A stretch of DNA of 51,985 nt from Streptomyces adustus (GCF_009377175.1 NZ_VJZD01000038.1:1-51985); one strand, 5' to 3'; counted from the first letter of the stretch, positions 36,994 to 46,652 are shown. A program made the numbers and translations. The notes: generated by a model not told the origin, from the letters alone.

Positions 36994-38997
36994 GTGGCGA
37001 GCGTTCCGAATCAGGGTCTGCCGACGGACGTCGGCGCGCACATGGTGGTCTGCGGCGACGACGGGCTCGCGCACCGGCTCGCCGCCGAGCTGCGCGGGGT
37101 GTACGAGGAGCAGGTCACGCTCGTCGTCCCGCCGGTGCAGCGCACGACCCGGGCGCCGGCGGTCGAACGGGCCAGGGCGGTGTCGGCGGCGCTGCTCGAC
37201 CGGGTGGTGAGCGCGGCGGTCAACCGGGCCTCGGGCAACGGCGGTGGCGGTGGCTCCGGCAGTGAACCAGGCGCACGCGAGCGGACGTTGACGGCGGACG
37301 AGCCGTCCGAGGTCGTGCTGGCCGAGGCCGGGGTGGCGCAGGCGGCCGCGCTGGCGCTGGTGTACGAGGACGACGAGACCAACATCCGTGCGGCCCTCAC
37401 CGCCCGGCGGATCAATCCCCGCCTGCGGCTCGTGCTGCGGCTGTACAACTGGCGACTCGGCCAGCACATCGAGGAACTCCTGGACCAGACAGCCGCGTTG
37501 GCGGCCGCCGCGGACGGTACCGCGGGCCCGGGCGACGCCTCCACCATCGTGCTGTCCGACGCCGACACCGCGGCGCCCGCGCTGGTGGCCTCGGCCGTCG
37601 CCGGCACCACCAAGGTCGTGCAGACGGAAGGGCTGTTGCTGCGCGCGGTGGACCGGCCGCCGCCGGGGCCCGGCCAGGCGGCCGATCCCGGGCTGGCCAC
37701 GCTCGCCCTGCTGTCCCCGACGCTCAACGACCCTTCGGGCACGGACGGTTCCGAGACCGGCGGCGAGCACGAACCGCAACTGCTGCCCGACGCGGCCACG
37801 GTCCGGGCCGCCTCCGGGCGCGGGACCGTCGTGCTGGAACAGGTGTCGTACTCCGCGCCGCCCGCATCGGCGTCGGCCGGCCTCGGCAGGGGCGTCGTAC
37901 CGCCGTTCACCTCGCTGTTCTCGCGGCAGCTGCGGCTGTCGCTGGCCGGGCTCGCGGGCTGTGTGCTGGCGCTGGCGGTGGCCCTGTGGCTGGTGACCGG
38001 GATCCATCCGCTGGGCGCGCTGTATCTCACGCTGCTGGACCTCTTCGCCATCGACGACCCGGCGATCGGGGCGTCCACCGAACGGCAGGTGCTGCAACTG
38101 CTGTCCGGATTGGTCGGGTTGCTGCTGCTGCCGGTGCTGCTGGCGGCGGTCCTCGAGGCGCTCGGCACGTTCCGCAGCGCGGCCGCGCTGCGCAAGCCGC
38201 CGCGCGGGATGAGCGGGCATGTGGTGCTGCTCGGGCTCGGCAAGATCGGCACCCGGGTGCTGAAGCGGCTGCGGGAACTGAACATCCCCGTGGTGTGCGT
38301 GGAGAGCGGACCCGAGGCACGGGGACTGGCGCTGGCCCGGCGGCTGCGGGTGCCGGTGGTGCTGGGGGACGTCACCCAGGAGGGCGTCCTGGAGGCTGCC
38401 AAGATCCATCGGGCCAACGCGCTGCTCGCGGTGACGAGTTCGGACACCACGAACCTGGAGGCGGTGCTGTACGCGCGGGCCCTGCGGCCCGATCTGCGGG
38501 TGGTGCTGCGGCTGTACGACGACGACTTCTCGACCGCCGTGTTCCGGACCCTGCGGGCCGCGCATCCCCAGGCGCTCACCCGCAGCCGGAGCGTCTCCCA
38601 TCTGGCGGCGCCCGCTTTCGCCGGGGCGATGCTGGGGCGGCAGATCCTGGGGGCGATCCCGGTGGAGCGGCGGGTGCTGCTGTTCGCGGCGGTGCGGGTT
38701 GCCGACCATCCGCAGCTGGCCGGGAAGACGGTTGCCGAGGCGTTCCGGGCGGGAGCCTGGCGGGTGCTGGCGCTGGACCCGACGGGGTCGTGCGTCCCGG
38801 CGGGGTCCGGGTCCGCCGGTGCCCGGCCGGAATCGGGAACGGATGCGCCCGAGGCGGGGCAGGGCGAGTCGGGGCTGGTGTGGAACCTGCCCGACACCTA
38901 TGTGCTGGGGAACGAGGACCGGGTGGTGCTGGCGGCGACGCGACGGGGCATGGCGGAGCTGCTGGGCCGCCGGACCCGCAGGCAGGGCGGGGTGTAG
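36994..38997 (+). CDS. Ion-channel-like protein with two TrkA-N (RCK) domains
   Basis: The 667-residue protein has a first Rossmann-like domain from about residue 12 (MVVCGDDGLAHRLAAEL). A two-helix membrane part spans about 317-389, and a second TrkA-N domain begins near 408 (GHVVLLGLGKIGTRVLKRL) with the Gly-rich nucleotide motif GxGxxG. The layout recalls K+ channels with RCK domains. Between the two membrane helices the sequence is LYLTLLDLFAIDDP with no TVGYG selectivity filter, so potassium selectivity is unsupported. GTG 36994 has no ribosome site and may be leaderless. It is divergent from the permease pair. Confidence 0.82.
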   Translation: MASVPNQGLPTDVGAHMVVCGDDGLAHRLAAELRGVYEEQVTLVVPPVQRTTRAPAVERARAVSAALLDRVVSAAVNRASGNGGGGGSGSEPGARERTLTADEPSEVVLAEAGVAQAAALALVYEDDETNIRAALTARRINPRLRLVLRLYNWRLGQHIEELLDQTAALAAAADGTAGPGDASTIVLSDADTAAPALVASAVAGTTKVVQTEGLLLRAVDRPPPGPGQAADPGLATLALLSPTLNDPSGTDGSETGGEHEPQLLPDAATVRAASGRGTVVLEQVSYSAPPASASAGLGRGVVPPFTSLFSRQLRLSLAGLAGCVLALAVALWLVTGIHPLGALYLTLLDLFAIDDPAIGASTERQVLQLLSGLVGLLLLPVLLAAVLEALGTFRSAAALRKPPRGMSGHVVLLGLGKIGTRVLKRLRELNIPVVCVESGPEARGLALARRLRVPVVLGDVTQEGVLEAAKIHRANALLAVTSSDTTNLEAVLYARALRPDLRVVLRLYDDDFSTAVFRTLRAAHPQALTRSRSVSHLAAPAFAGAMLGRQILGAIPVERRVLLFAAVRVADHPQLAGKTVAEAFRAGAWRVLALDPTGSCVPAGSGSAGARPESGTDAPEAGQGESGLVWNLPDTYVLGNEDRVVLAATRRGMAELLGRRTRRQGGV

Positions 38998-39100
38998 GAG
39001 CACCCGCACCCCGCCGGGCGGCGCCGGTTCCCGTTCGCGCCCCCACGCCCGCCCGTTCCGGGCTTCGGGGGCGGTGTCCCGGAGGCCGGCCGGGGCGGGC

Positions 39101-39129
39101 GGGCCCGTCCTGGTCCGCCGGACGGGCCC
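39101..39129. terminator. Bidirectional hairpin between convergent genes
   Basis: GGGCCCGTCC (39101-39110) and GGACGGGCCC (39120-39129) pair perfectly with a 9-base loop, between the channel-like gene and the S9 peptidase gene. Confidence 0.8.
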
Positions 39130-39144
39130 GGATCCGTACGGTCG

Positions 39145-40971
39145 TCAGCCGCCGAGGTGTCTCTCCGCGAACTCCAGTTCAAGCCGTACCTGCTTGATCC
39201 GCTCGTCCACGACCAGCGAGCCGTGGCCCGCGTCGTAGCGGTACACCTCGTGGACCGCGGCGCGGCTCTCCAGGCGCTTGACGTAGTTCTCGATCTGGCG
39301 GATCGGGCAGCGCGGGTCGTTGACGCCCGCCGAGATGTAGACCGGGGCCTTGACCCGGTCGACGTAGGTGAGCGGGGAGGACGCCTCGAAGCGGTCCGGG
39401 ACCTCTTCCGGGGTGCCGCCCAGCAGGGTGCGGTCCATCGCCTTCAGGGCCTCCATCTCGTCGTGGTAGGCCGTGACGTAGTCGGCGACCGGGACCACGG
39501 CGATGCCCAGGGTCCAGGCGTCCGGCTGGACGCCGAGGCCCAGCAGCGTGAGGTAGCCGCCCCAGGAGCCGCCGGTGAGGATCAGCCGGGAGGGGTCGGC
39601 CAGGCCGGAGCCGATCGCCCAGTCGCGGACGGCGGCGATGTCCTCCAGCTCGATCAGGCCGACGCGGTGCTTCAGGGCGTCCGTCCAGGCCCGGCCGTAG
39701 CCGGTCGAGCCACGGTAGTTGACCCGGACCACCGCGTACCCGTGGTCCACCCAGGCCGCCGGGGCCGCCGCGAAGGAGTCGCTGTCGTGCCAGGTCGGGC
39801 CGCCGTGGATGTCGAAGACCGTGGGCAGCGGGCCGGTGGCGCCCGCGGGCTTCTGGATCAGGGCGTGGATACGGCCGCCCGGCCCCTCCACCCAGACGTC
39901 CTCGACCGGCACCGAGCCCGGGGACTTCAGGCCCGGCGGGTCCAGGACCACGCCGCCGCCCGTCGAGCGGACGGTGGACGGCTCGGCCGACGACGACCAC
40001 AGGTACTCCACCGTGCCGTCCGGGCGGGCCGTCGCCCCGGAGACCGTGCCGGGCGGCGTGGAGACCCGCTCCAGCGCGCCGGTGGCGAGGTCGTAGCGGA
40101 AGAGTTCGCTGCGGGCCTCGAAGCCGTGCGCGATCAGCAGCCCGCTGCCGTCCGGGTACCACTCGGCGCTCACATCGCCCGGCAGGTCCAGCATCAGGTC
40201 GCTCTGGGCGCCGGTGGCCACGTCCCACACCAGCGGCTCCCAGCGGCCGCGCCGCTGGTGGCCGATGAGCAGCCGGGTGTCGCCGTCGACCGGGGCGAAG
40301 CCGAGCACCTCCAGGCCCAGTTCCCGGGTGCCGCCCTCGGTGTCGTCCAGTTCGGCGACCGCCGTGCCGTCGGGGCGCAGCACCCGCAGCGCCGAGTGCA
40401 TCGCGTCGCCGTGCTCGGTGTGCTCGATGGCGATCAGCGAGCCGTCGTGCGAGAGGTCGCCGACGCCCGCCGACTCGCGGTGCCGGTAGATCTCCACCGG
40501 GGGCTCGCCCACCCGGGCGAGGTGCAGGGTCGTACCGTCGTCGTCCGTGGAGCGGCCGACGACGGCCGTGCGGCCGTCCCTGCCCAGGGCCAGGCCCGCC
40601 GGGTACGACGGGTCCAGGCCGGGCGCGGCGAGCTCGTCCTCGCCGCCCTCGAAGGGCTGGCGGCGCCAGACGCCGAACTCGTCGCCGTCCTTGTCGTCGA
40701 ACCACCAGATCCAGGCGCCGTCCGGGGAGAGCACGCCGTCGGTCGTGCCGTTCGGCCGGTCCGTGACCTGACGCTGCTCGTCCGTCGAACGGTCCCAGGC
40801 GTACAGCTCGTACGTCCCGGTCGCGTTCGACACGAACACGGAGCGGTGCGGTGCGTCCTCCGCCCAGTCGGGCAGCGACACCCGCGGCGCCCGGAAGCGC
40901 TTCTCCCAGTCCGGCATCTCCTCGCGCTGTACCTGCTGATCCGGCGAGACGGACCCGTTGCTCTCAGTCAT
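39145..40971 (-). CDS. S9 family prolyl-oligopeptidase-type serine peptidase
   Basis: The 608-residue peptidase has an N-terminal beta-propeller (about 30-360, with SPDGAWIWWFDD, SHDGSLIAIEH and YPDGSGLLIAHG blades) and a C-terminal alpha/beta-hydrolase domain. The catalytic elements are GGSWGGYLTLL (Ser near 467), GVNDPRCP (Asp) and DAGHGSLV (His), and FDIHGGPTWHDSD forms the oxyanion region. No signal peptide is seen, so it is probably cytoplasmic and acts on short peptides. ATG 40971 fits the family; a longer frame to 41031 crosses the promoter. Confidence 0.93.
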   Translation of the reverse strand: MTESNGSVSPDQQVQREEMPDWEKRFRAPRVSLPDWAEDAPHRSVFVSNATGTYELYAWDRSTDEQRQVTDRPNGTTDGVLSPDGAWIWWFDDKDGDEFGVWRRQPFEGGEDELAAPGLDPSYPAGLALGRDGRTAVVGRSTDDDGTTLHLARVGEPPVEIYRHRESAGVGDLSHDGSLIAIEHTEHGDAMHSALRVLRPDGTAVAELDDTEGGTRELGLEVLGFAPVDGDTRLLIGHQRRGRWEPLVWDVATGAQSDLMLDLPGDVSAEWYPDGSGLLIAHGFEARSELFRYDLATGALERVSTPPGTVSGATARPDGTVEYLWSSSAEPSTVRSTGGGVVLDPPGLKSPGSVPVEDVWVEGPGGRIHALIQKPAGATGPLPTVFDIHGGPTWHDSDSFAAAPAAWVDHGYAVVRVNYRGSTGYGRAWTDALKHRVGLIELEDIAAVRDWAIGSGLADPSRLILTGGSWGGYLTLLGLGVQPDAWTLGIAVVPVADYVTAYHDEMEALKAMDRTLLGGTPEEVPDRFEASSPLTYVDRVKAPVYISAGVNDPRCPIRQIENYVKRLESRAAVHEVYRYDAGHGSLVVDERIKQVRLELEFAERHLGG

Positions 40972-41143
40972 GGCCCCATATTGCCCGTCCCGCGCGCCGA
41001 TCCACCGGCGAGGTCCCCAGGCTGTGGACAACTTCAGGCAGTCCCTTACCGTTCCGCTTTCCTTCTCTTACCTTTCCCGCCCCGGAAGGTCCGCCGCTCC
41101 CCCGCCGACCGGCCTCGCACGGGCGCCCCGTACCGTGGTCGGT

Positions 41144-41926
41144 GTGTACCGGTTCCTGCTGACGCCCCGCTGGTGGGGGATCAACCTCTTCGTGCTGCTG
41201 GCCATCCCCTTCTGCGTCTTCATGGGGTCCTGGCAGCTGAGTCGGTTCGAGTCCCGGGTGGCCGACCACCGCGAGGCGGGCGCGCAGGCCACGGCCGACC
41301 GGACGCAGACGCCCCGGCCGCTGGCCGAGCTGCTGCCCGTGGACAAGGAGACGTCCGGCGACCGGGTCACCGCGACCGGCCGGTACGGCAAGCAGCTGCT
41401 CGTCCCCGGCCGTGAGCTGGACGGCCGCGCCGGCTTCTACGTGCTGACGCTGCTGCGCACCGACGACGGCAAGGCCCTGCCCGTGGTCCGCGGCTGGCTG
41501 CCCGGCAACGCCGACCCGGCGAAGGCCCCGGCCCCGCCGGCCGGCGACGTCACCGTCACCGGCGCGCTCCAGGCGTCCGAGACCCCCGGGGACAACGGCG
41601 TCAGCGCGCGCGGCGGGCTGCCCGCCGGGCAGACGGCGGCGATCAGCGCGGCGTCCCTGGTGAACCTCGTGCCCTACGACGTGTACGACGCCTGGGTCAC
41701 GCTGGACCGGGGGGACTCGGGGATGAAGGCCGTGCCCGCGGCCGCCCCGGCGGACACCGGGCTGGATCTGAAGGCGTTCCAGAACCTCGGCTACACCGGC
41801 GAGTGGTTCGTGTTCGCCGGCTTCGTGGTCTTCATGTGGTTCCGGCTGATGCGCCGTGAGGTGGAGTTCGCGCGGGACGCGGAGCTGGGGCTGCTGCCCG
41901 AGGGGGAGCAGCCGGCGGCCGTCTGA
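41144..41926 (+). CDS. SURF1-family cytochrome oxidase assembly protein
   Basis: The 260-residue protein has TM helices at both ends (about 10-28 and 222-240) with a large loop between, the SURF1 topology. The motifs GSWQLSRFESR, VTATGRY, PGRELDGRAGFYVLTLLR and VVRGWLP match the family. SURF1 helps insert haem into cytochrome aa3 oxidase. GTG 41144 follows a TACCGT -10-like element by seven bases with no ribosome site, so the mRNA is probably leaderless. It is divergent from the S9 peptidase. Confidence 0.9.
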   Translation: MYRFLLTPRWWGINLFVLLAIPFCVFMGSWQLSRFESRVADHREAGAQATADRTQTPRPLAELLPVDKETSGDRVTATGRYGKQLLVPGRELDGRAGFYVLTLLRTDDGKALPVVRGWLPGNADPAKAPAPPAGDVTVTGALQASETPGDNGVSARGGLPAGQTAAISAASLVNLVPYDVYDAWVTLDRGDSGMKAVPAAAPADTGLDLKAFQNLGYTGEWFVFAGFVVFMWFRLMRREVEFARDAELGLLPEGEQPAAV

Positions 41927-41963
41927 CCGGGCCGCCGCCGAGGATTTCCCCGACGGCCCGTCT

Positions 41964-42052
41964 CGTCACCGGATCCCGCACGGCCCCGGACGGCCTCCGG
42001 CGTCACCGGATCCCGCGCCGGACCCGGACGGACCGGGCAGCACCGGATCCCG
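41964..42052. repeat. Three spaced CACCGGATCCCG direct repeats
   Basis: CGTCACCGGATCCCGC occurs at 41964-41979 and 42001-42016, and the shorter CACCGGATCCCG at 42041-42052. They lie in the 156-bp gap between the convergent SURF1 and DUF4232 genes, 37-40 bp apart. The role is unknown; they are probably duplicated spacer DNA. Confidence 0.6.
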
Positions 42053-42082
42053 GGCCCGTGACCGTGCCGGCCGCCGTCGCTG

Positions 42083-43240
42083 TTACGACGCCGCCAGCAC
42101 GCCCGTCCGGTAGACCGTGCCCGCGCAGGCGTTGGACACCGTCACCGAAGCCGTCGGCGAGCCCGCCTCCGGGGTGTACGAGACGGCCACGCCGCCGTCG
42201 ACCGTGCCGTCCGCCCTGATCATCTGGGCGGCGGTGCCGGTGTCGCTGCCGGTGGTGGAGCCGGACGCGGCGCTCGCTCCGGTCGGGCTCGGGCTCGGGG
42301 CGGGGGTGGAGCCGCCGCTGTCGGTGCCGCTGCCCGTGCCGGTGGTGGGACAGGTCGCGGAGGGCACCCAGGCGAACTTCACCTCGTAGGCGGAACCGGG
42401 TGCGATGGTCAGCTGGGGGACGTAGAGCGACGGGTCGGGCAGTCCGGCCGCCGCGTCGCCCGCGGCGTGTTCCACGACGGTGATCCGGGTGGCGTCCGCG
42501 GCACCCTGGGCGAGCAGCGAGACGCTGCCGGGCCCGCCGACGGTACAGCCCGTGGTGGAGACGTTGGCGATCCGGAAGGTGCCGTAGACGACGCCGGCCG
42601 AGTCGGGGACCTCGGCGGTCGCGCTGCTGGAGCCGAGCTGGTCGGCGGTGCAGGCGGCGACGGTCTGCGTGCTGCTGGCCGAGGGGTCGGCGGACGCGCC
42701 GGTGGCGGTGCCGGGGTCCTTGCTCTGGCCGCTGTCCTTGGAGTCGCCCTGGCCGGTGCCGGAGGTCTTGCCGCCGGCCCCGCCCGAGGTGCTGGAGCCG
42801 CCGTCCGGGCCCTTGCCCGAGGTGGCGCCGCCCTGTGCCTGGGAGCTGTCGGCCGCGATCGACGGGTCGGCGTCGGAGCCGCCGGAGTAGGAGACGTGCA
42901 GCAGCGCGGGGATGGCGGTGCCGACGAAGAGGGCGGCGGCCGCCAGACCGACGGCTGCCTGCCGCTTGCGCGCCCGGCGGGCCGGTACCGCGCGCCGCAG
43001 GTGGTCCAGGGTGCCGTCGCGTGGCTCGATGTCCCGGACGGCTTCGTGCAGCAGGCTGCGGAGCGCCAGCTCGCCCGAGTCGAGCCCGGCCGGGCTCTTT
43101 TCGTCAGGGCTGTGGTTCACGGTTCCGTTCCCAGCGTGCGATTGCTTCGATCCTTGCTCGTGCAGTGACGTCATCGGCTCGTGCCACGCGTACGGCTCGT
43201 GCCGCTCATGGGAGTCCCTGCCCTCGGCTTCTTCCCTCAC
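42083..43240 (-). CDS. Single-pass membrane protein with DUF4232-like domain, coupled to sigma factor
   Basis: The 385-residue protein has a cytoplasmic N-terminus of about 95 residues (LRSLLHEAVRDIEPRDGTLDHLRRAVPARRARKRQA). One TM helix (about 96-114), a Gly/Ser-rich extracellular linker and a C-terminal domain follow. The latter begins AACTADQLGSSSATAEVPDS, with N-x-S-x-x-x-C-x-V-x-G-x-P-G as in DUF4232 proteins, and contains paired Cys. GTG 43240 overlaps the sigma-factor stop (GTGA) and has GGAGG eight bases upstream. Gene order and topology make it a candidate anti-sigma or sensor, but no classic zinc anti-sigma motif is seen. Confidence 0.72.
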   Translation of the reverse strand: MREEAEGRDSHERHEPYAWHEPMTSLHEQGSKQSHAGNGTVNHSPDEKSPAGLDSGELALRSLLHEAVRDIEPRDGTLDHLRRAVPARRARKRQAAVGLAAAALFVGTAIPALLHVSYSGGSDADPSIAADSSQAQGGATSGKGPDGGSSTSGGAGGKTSGTGQGDSKDSGQSKDPGTATGASADPSASSTQTVAACTADQLGSSSATAEVPDSAGVVYGTFRIANVSTTGCTVGGPGSVSLLAQGAADATRITVVEHAAGDAAAGLPDPSLYVPQLTIAPGSAYEVKFAWVPSATCPTTGTGSGTDSGGSTPAPSPSPTGASAASGSTTGSDTGTAAQMIRADGTVDGGVAVSYTPEAGSPTASVTVSNACAGTVYRTGVLAAS

Positions 43241-43893
43241 GCCGCCGCCTCCATGGCGACGCGCAGGGCCGCGATGCCACGGGACCCGTACGCCTTCACC
43301 GAGCCCAGCGAGATCCCGAGCGCCTCGGCGACCTGGGCCTCGGTCATGTCCGCGAAGTAGCGCAGCACCAGGACCTCGCGCTGGCGGCGCTGGAGGCCCT
43401 TCATCGCCTTGATCAGGGAGTCGCGCTCCAGCTGGTCGTAGGCCCCTTCCTCGGCGCTCGCCATGTCCGGCATCGGCTTGGAGAGCAGCTTGAGGCCGAG
43501 GATGCGCCGGCGCAGCGCGGAGCGGGAGAGGTTGACGACCGTCTGGCGCAGATACGCGAGGGTCTTCTCCGGGTCCCGTACGCGCTTGCGCGCCGAGTGG
43601 ACGCGGATGAACGCCTCCTGGACGACGTCCTCGCAGGAGGCGGTGTCGTCGAGCAGGAGCGCCGCGAGCCCGAGCAGCGAGCGGTAGTGGGTGCGGTAGG
43701 TCTCGGTGAGATGGTCGACGGTGGTGCCGGCCGCCACGGTGTCGTCGGCGCCGTCACGCTGGCTCGGGATGCGGGCTGGCCGCGCTGCGGGCACGGGCGA
43801 GATCACCGGCATGCCGCCGGGCATGCGCGGCGGTCGGGGCGGGCGCAGCATGATGCCGCGGGGCGCCGCTGTGAGTTCGAGTACCTCTGCCAC
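43237..43893 (-). CDS. RNA polymerase sigma factor, ECF/SigE family
   Basis: The 218-residue sigma factor has region 2 at about 60-130 (TYRTHYRSLLGLAALLLDDTASCEDVVQEAFIRVHS; TLAYLRQTVVNLSRSALRRR). Region 4 at about 160-210 reads LQRRQREVLVLRYFADMTEAQVAEALGISLGSVKAYGSRGIAALR. An N-terminal extension of about 55 residues is Pro/Arg-rich. It belongs to the SigE-type ECF group common in Streptomyces. It is coupled to the membrane protein downstream, which may restrain it. The upstream 300 bp holds a 20-bp palindrome. The start GTG 43893 has no strong ribosome site and could be shorter. Confidence 0.9.
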   Translation of the reverse strand: MAEVLELTAAPRGIMLRPPRPPRMPGGMPVISPVPAARPARIPSQRDGADDTVAAGTTVDHLTETYRTHYRSLLGLAALLLDDTASCEDVVQEAFIRVHSARKRVRDPEKTLAYLRQTVVNLSRSALRRRILGLKLLSKPMPDMASAEEGAYDQLERDSLIKAMKGLQRRQREVLVLRYFADMTEAQVAEALGISLGSVKAYGSRGIAALRVAMEAAA

Positions 43894-44310
43894 GCCAGTT
43901 GGACACGCTCCCCCCGGTGAGGGTTGTACGTGCCGGGCGTCAGTTTTGCGTCGGCCGCGCCGGCCGACGGTCTCGCGTCAGGCAGCACAACGAAAGTTGC
44001 CTCTATCGCCCTCATGCGTCCCGCTCTTCCCCTATGTCCATACGCGGGCGTCCCCACTCCCGCGCCACGGTGTCCCCACGCCTGGATCACACACGCCCCC
44101 AACACCCGGAAGGGCGACCGCAAAGACGCTCCCCGCCCTCGGCGCGGTTGCGGAGGACGGGGAGAAAATCTTCGGCCGTGCGCACTTCATGATCAAGTGG
44201 TCCGGACCACTTGTCCACCCCCAGCCGTCTCACACGTACCGCACACGCGACTCATGGATAGTACAAAGAAGATGGCCGCCGCCAGGCATTTTCCCCGGCG
44301 GGCGACCGGC
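43894..44310. other. Intergenic region upstream of the sigma-factor gene
   Basis: About 417 bp with no gene supported on either strand. It is less GC-rich than its neighbours, holds a DasR-like palindrome (listed separately) and presumably the sigma-factor promoter and the end of the asd transcript. GGCCGCGCCGGCC near 43960 is a self-complementary patch. Confidence 0.5.
44194..44213. promoter_or_regulatory. Perfect 20-bp palindrome, DasR/GntR-type operator candidate
   Basis: CAAGTGGTCC followed directly by GGACCACTTG is a perfect palindrome. Its inner 16 bases, AGTGGTCCGGACCACT, match the dre consensus A(C/G)TGGTCTAGACCA(C/G)T everywhere except the central two bases (CG for TA). It lies 301 bp upstream of the sigma-factor start and 98 bp beyond the asd stop. 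Confidence 0.5.
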
Positions 44311-45378
44311 TCAGCGGATCTCGGCCGCCACCAGTTCGGCGATCTGCGCGGTGTTGAGGGCGGCACCCTTGCGCAGATTGTCGCCGCACACGAACAGTTC
44401 CAGCGCGGTGGGATCGTCCAGCGACCGGCGCACCCGGCCGACCCAGGTCGGGTCCGTGCCGACCACGTCGGCGGGCGTCGGGAACTCGCCGGCGCCCGGG
44501 TCGTCGTACAGGACGACCCCGGGGGCTGTGGCGAGGATCTCCCGGGCCCGCCCGACGGTCACCTCGCGTTCGAAGCGGGCGTGCACGGTGAGCGAGTGCG
44601 TGGTCACCACCGGCACCTGTACGCACGTCACCGCGACGGGCAGCTCCGGCAGTCCGAGGATCCTGCGGGACTCGTCCCGCACCTTCATCTCCTCCGACGA
44701 CCAGCCGTCCTCGCGCAGCGATCCGACCCACGGCACGACGTTCAGGGCCACGGGCTCGGGGAAGGGCCCGGTGTCGTCCCCGACGGCCCGGCGCACATCA
44801 CCGGGGCCGGACCCCAGCTCGGTGCCGACGACCAGGGACAGCTGCCGTCGCAGGGTCTCGACGCCCGCCCGGCCGGCGCCGCTCACCGCCTGGTAGGAGG
44901 AGACGGCCAGCGCGTGCAGCCCGAACTCGGCGTGCAGCGCGCCCAGCGCCACGATCATGGACAGGGTCGTGCAGTTCGGGCTGGCGACGATCCCGCGCGG
45001 CCGCACCCGCGCCCGGTGCGCGTTGACCTCGGGCACCACGAGCGGCACCTCGGGGTCCATCCGGAAGGCGGCGGAGTTGTCCACGACCACCACGCCCCTG
45101 GCCGCGGCGAGCGGGGCCCAGTGCGCGGCGACCTCGTCGGGCACGTCGAACATGGCGACGTCGATCCCGTCGAAGGCCTCCTCCGACAGGGCCACCACCT
45201 CGACCTGCTCGCCGCGCACGGCCAGCTTGCGGCCGACCGAGCGCGGCGAGGCGATCAGACGGATCTCGCCCCAGATGTCCGCGTGCTGGGACAGGATCTG
45301 GAGCATGACGGTGCCGACGGCGCCGGTCGCTCCCACGACCGCCAGCGCCGGCCGTCCGGAGCGACCGGTTGCGGTCAT
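44311..45378 (-). CDS. asd: Aspartate-semialdehyde dehydrogenase
   Basis: Second step of the aspartate pathway to lysine, diaminopimelate, threonine and methionine. The 355-residue enzyme has the NADP-binding [14 protein letters not shown] at the N-terminus, the catalytic Cys in [11 protein letters not shown], and [15 protein letters not shown]. The conserved Arg/His region near [16 protein letters not shown] is also present. ATG 45378 shares a base with the aspartokinase stop (TGATG), so translation is coupled and the pair works as one operon, as in mycobacteria. Confidence 0.96.
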   Translation of the reverse strand: MTATGRSGRPALAVVGATGAVGTVMLQILSQHADIWGEIRLIASPRSVGRKLAVRGEQVEVVALSEEAFDGIDVAMFDVPDEVAAHWAPLAAARGVVVVDNSAAFRMDPEVPLVVPEVNAHRARVRPRGIVASPNCTTLSMIVALGALHAEFGLHALAVSSYQAVSGAGRAGVETLRRQLSLVVGTELGSGPGDVRRAVGDDTGPFPEPVALNVVPWVGSLREDGWSSEEMKVRDESRRILGLPELPVAVTCVQVPVVTTHSLTVHARFEREVTVGRAREILATAPGVVLYDDPGAGEFPTPADVVGTDPTWVGRVRRSLDDPTALELFVCGDNLRKGAALNTAQIAELVAAEIR

Positions 45379-45899
45379 CAGCGGCCGGTGCCTCCGTAGA
45401 CGACGGCCTCGTCGCTGTCGGAGTCCAGACCGAAGGCGGTGTGCACCGCGCGGACGGCCTCCGGCACGTCGTCGGCACGCGTGACGACCGAGATGCGGAT
45501 CTCGGAGGTGGAGATCAGCTCGATGTTCACCCCCGCGTCGGACAGCGCCTCGAAGAAGGACGCCGTGACACCCGGGTTGGTCTTCATCCCGGCGCCGACG
45601 AGGGAGATCTTGCCGATCTGGTCGTCGTAGCGCAGCGAGTCGAAGCCGATGCCCGACCGGTTGCGCTCCAGGGCGTCGATGGCCTTGCGGCCCTCGGTCT
45701 TCGGCAGGGTGAAGGAGATGTCCGTCAGGCCGGTCGCGGCGGCGGACACGTTCTGCACGACCATGTCGATGTTGACCTGGGCGTCGGCGATGGTGCGGAA
45801 GATCGCGGCGGCCTCGCCCGGCTTGTCCGGCACACCGACGACCGTGATCTTGGCCTCGGAGGTGTCGTGCGCGACACCGGAGATGATGGCCTGCTCCAC
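45378..45899 (-). other. Internal start: aspartokinase beta subunit
   Basis: Within the aspartokinase gene, GTG 45899 is preceded by AAGGGGACAAGAAG and opens the same frame as [17 protein letters not shown], giving 173 residues of two ACT domains. In-frame beta subunits of 160-175 residues starting at this point are known for the Bacillus and Corynebacterium enzymes, which form alpha2-beta2 complexes. The site is an inference from the ribosome site and family. Confidence 0.65.
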
Positions 45900-46652
45900 C
45901 TTCTTGTCCCCTTGCTTCGGCTCGTTGCTGACCCAGGTGCCCTGGAGTCCCGAGAAGGACGAGCGCACATGGATCGGGATGTTGTAACGGCGGGCGTACT
46001 CCACACAGCGGTGGAGCAGCACCTTGGAGCCGGACGCGGCGAGCTCCAGCATGTCCTCGAAGGAGATCCAGTCGATCTTCTTCGCCTTCTTCACCACCCG
46101 CGGGTCGGCGGTGAACACGCCGTCGACGTCGGTGTAGATCTCGCAGACCTCGGCGTCCAGGGCGGCGGCCAGGGCCACGGCCGTGGTGTCGGACCCGCCG
46201 CGCCCGAGCGTGGTGATGTCCTTCTTGTCCTGGCTGACACCCTGGAAACCGGCGACGATGGCGATGTTGCCCTCGTCCAGCGCGGTGCGGATCCGGCCCG
46301 GCGTGACGTCGATGATCCGGGCTTTGTTGTGGACCGAGTCGGTGATGACGCCTGCCTGGCTGCCGGTGAACGACTGGGCCTCGTGGCCCAGGTTTTTGAT
46401 CGCCATGGCCAGCAGTGCCATGGAGATACGCTCTCCGGCGGTCAGCAGCATGTCGAACTCACGCCCGGCAGGCATCGGGGATACCTGCTCGGCGAGATCG
46501 ATCAGCTCGTCCGTCGTGTCGCCCATCGCGGAAACGACGACGACCACCTGGTGGCCGTTCTTCTTCGCTTCCACGATTCGCTTGGCGACGCGCTTGATGC
46601 CCTCGGCATCGGCTACGGAGGAGCCTCCGTACTTCTGCACGACAAGGCCCAC
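45378..46652 (-). CDS. ask: Aspartokinase
   Basis: This enzyme phosphorylates aspartate, the first step of the aspartate pathway. The 424 residues begin [23 protein letters not shown] with the KYGGSS substrate motif. [14 protein letters not shown] and the [14 protein letters not shown] region follow, then two C-terminal ACT domains for feedback by lysine and threonine. GTG 46652 is chosen for GAGGAGCG upstream; ATG-type codons to 46691 lack one. The coupled asd follows. Confidence 0.96.
   Translation of the reverse strand: MGLVVQKYGGSSVADAEGIKRVAKRIVEAKKNGHQVVVVVSAMGDTTDELIDLAEQVSPMPAGREFDMLLTAGERISMALLAMAIKNLGHEAQSFTGSQAGVITDSVHNKARIIDVTPGRIRTALDEGNIAIVAGFQGVSQDKKDITTLGRGGSDTTAVALAAALDAEVCEIYTDVDGVFTADPRVVKKAKKIDWISFEDMLELAASGSKVLLHRCVEYARRYNIPIHVRSSFSGLQGTWVSNEPKQGDKKVEQAIISGVAHDTSEAKITVVGVPDKPGEAAAIFRTIADAQVNIDMVVQNVSAAATGLTDISFTLPKTEGRKAIDALERNRSGIGFDSLRYDDQIGKISLVGAGMKTNPGVTASFFEALSDAGVNIELISTSEIRISVVTRADDVPEAVRAVHTAFGLDSDSDEAVVYGGTGR

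Noticed and set aside
36994..38997. Calling this gene a potassium channel
   Set aside because: The TVGYG-type filter is missing between the two membrane helices, so only a channel-like architecture is stated.
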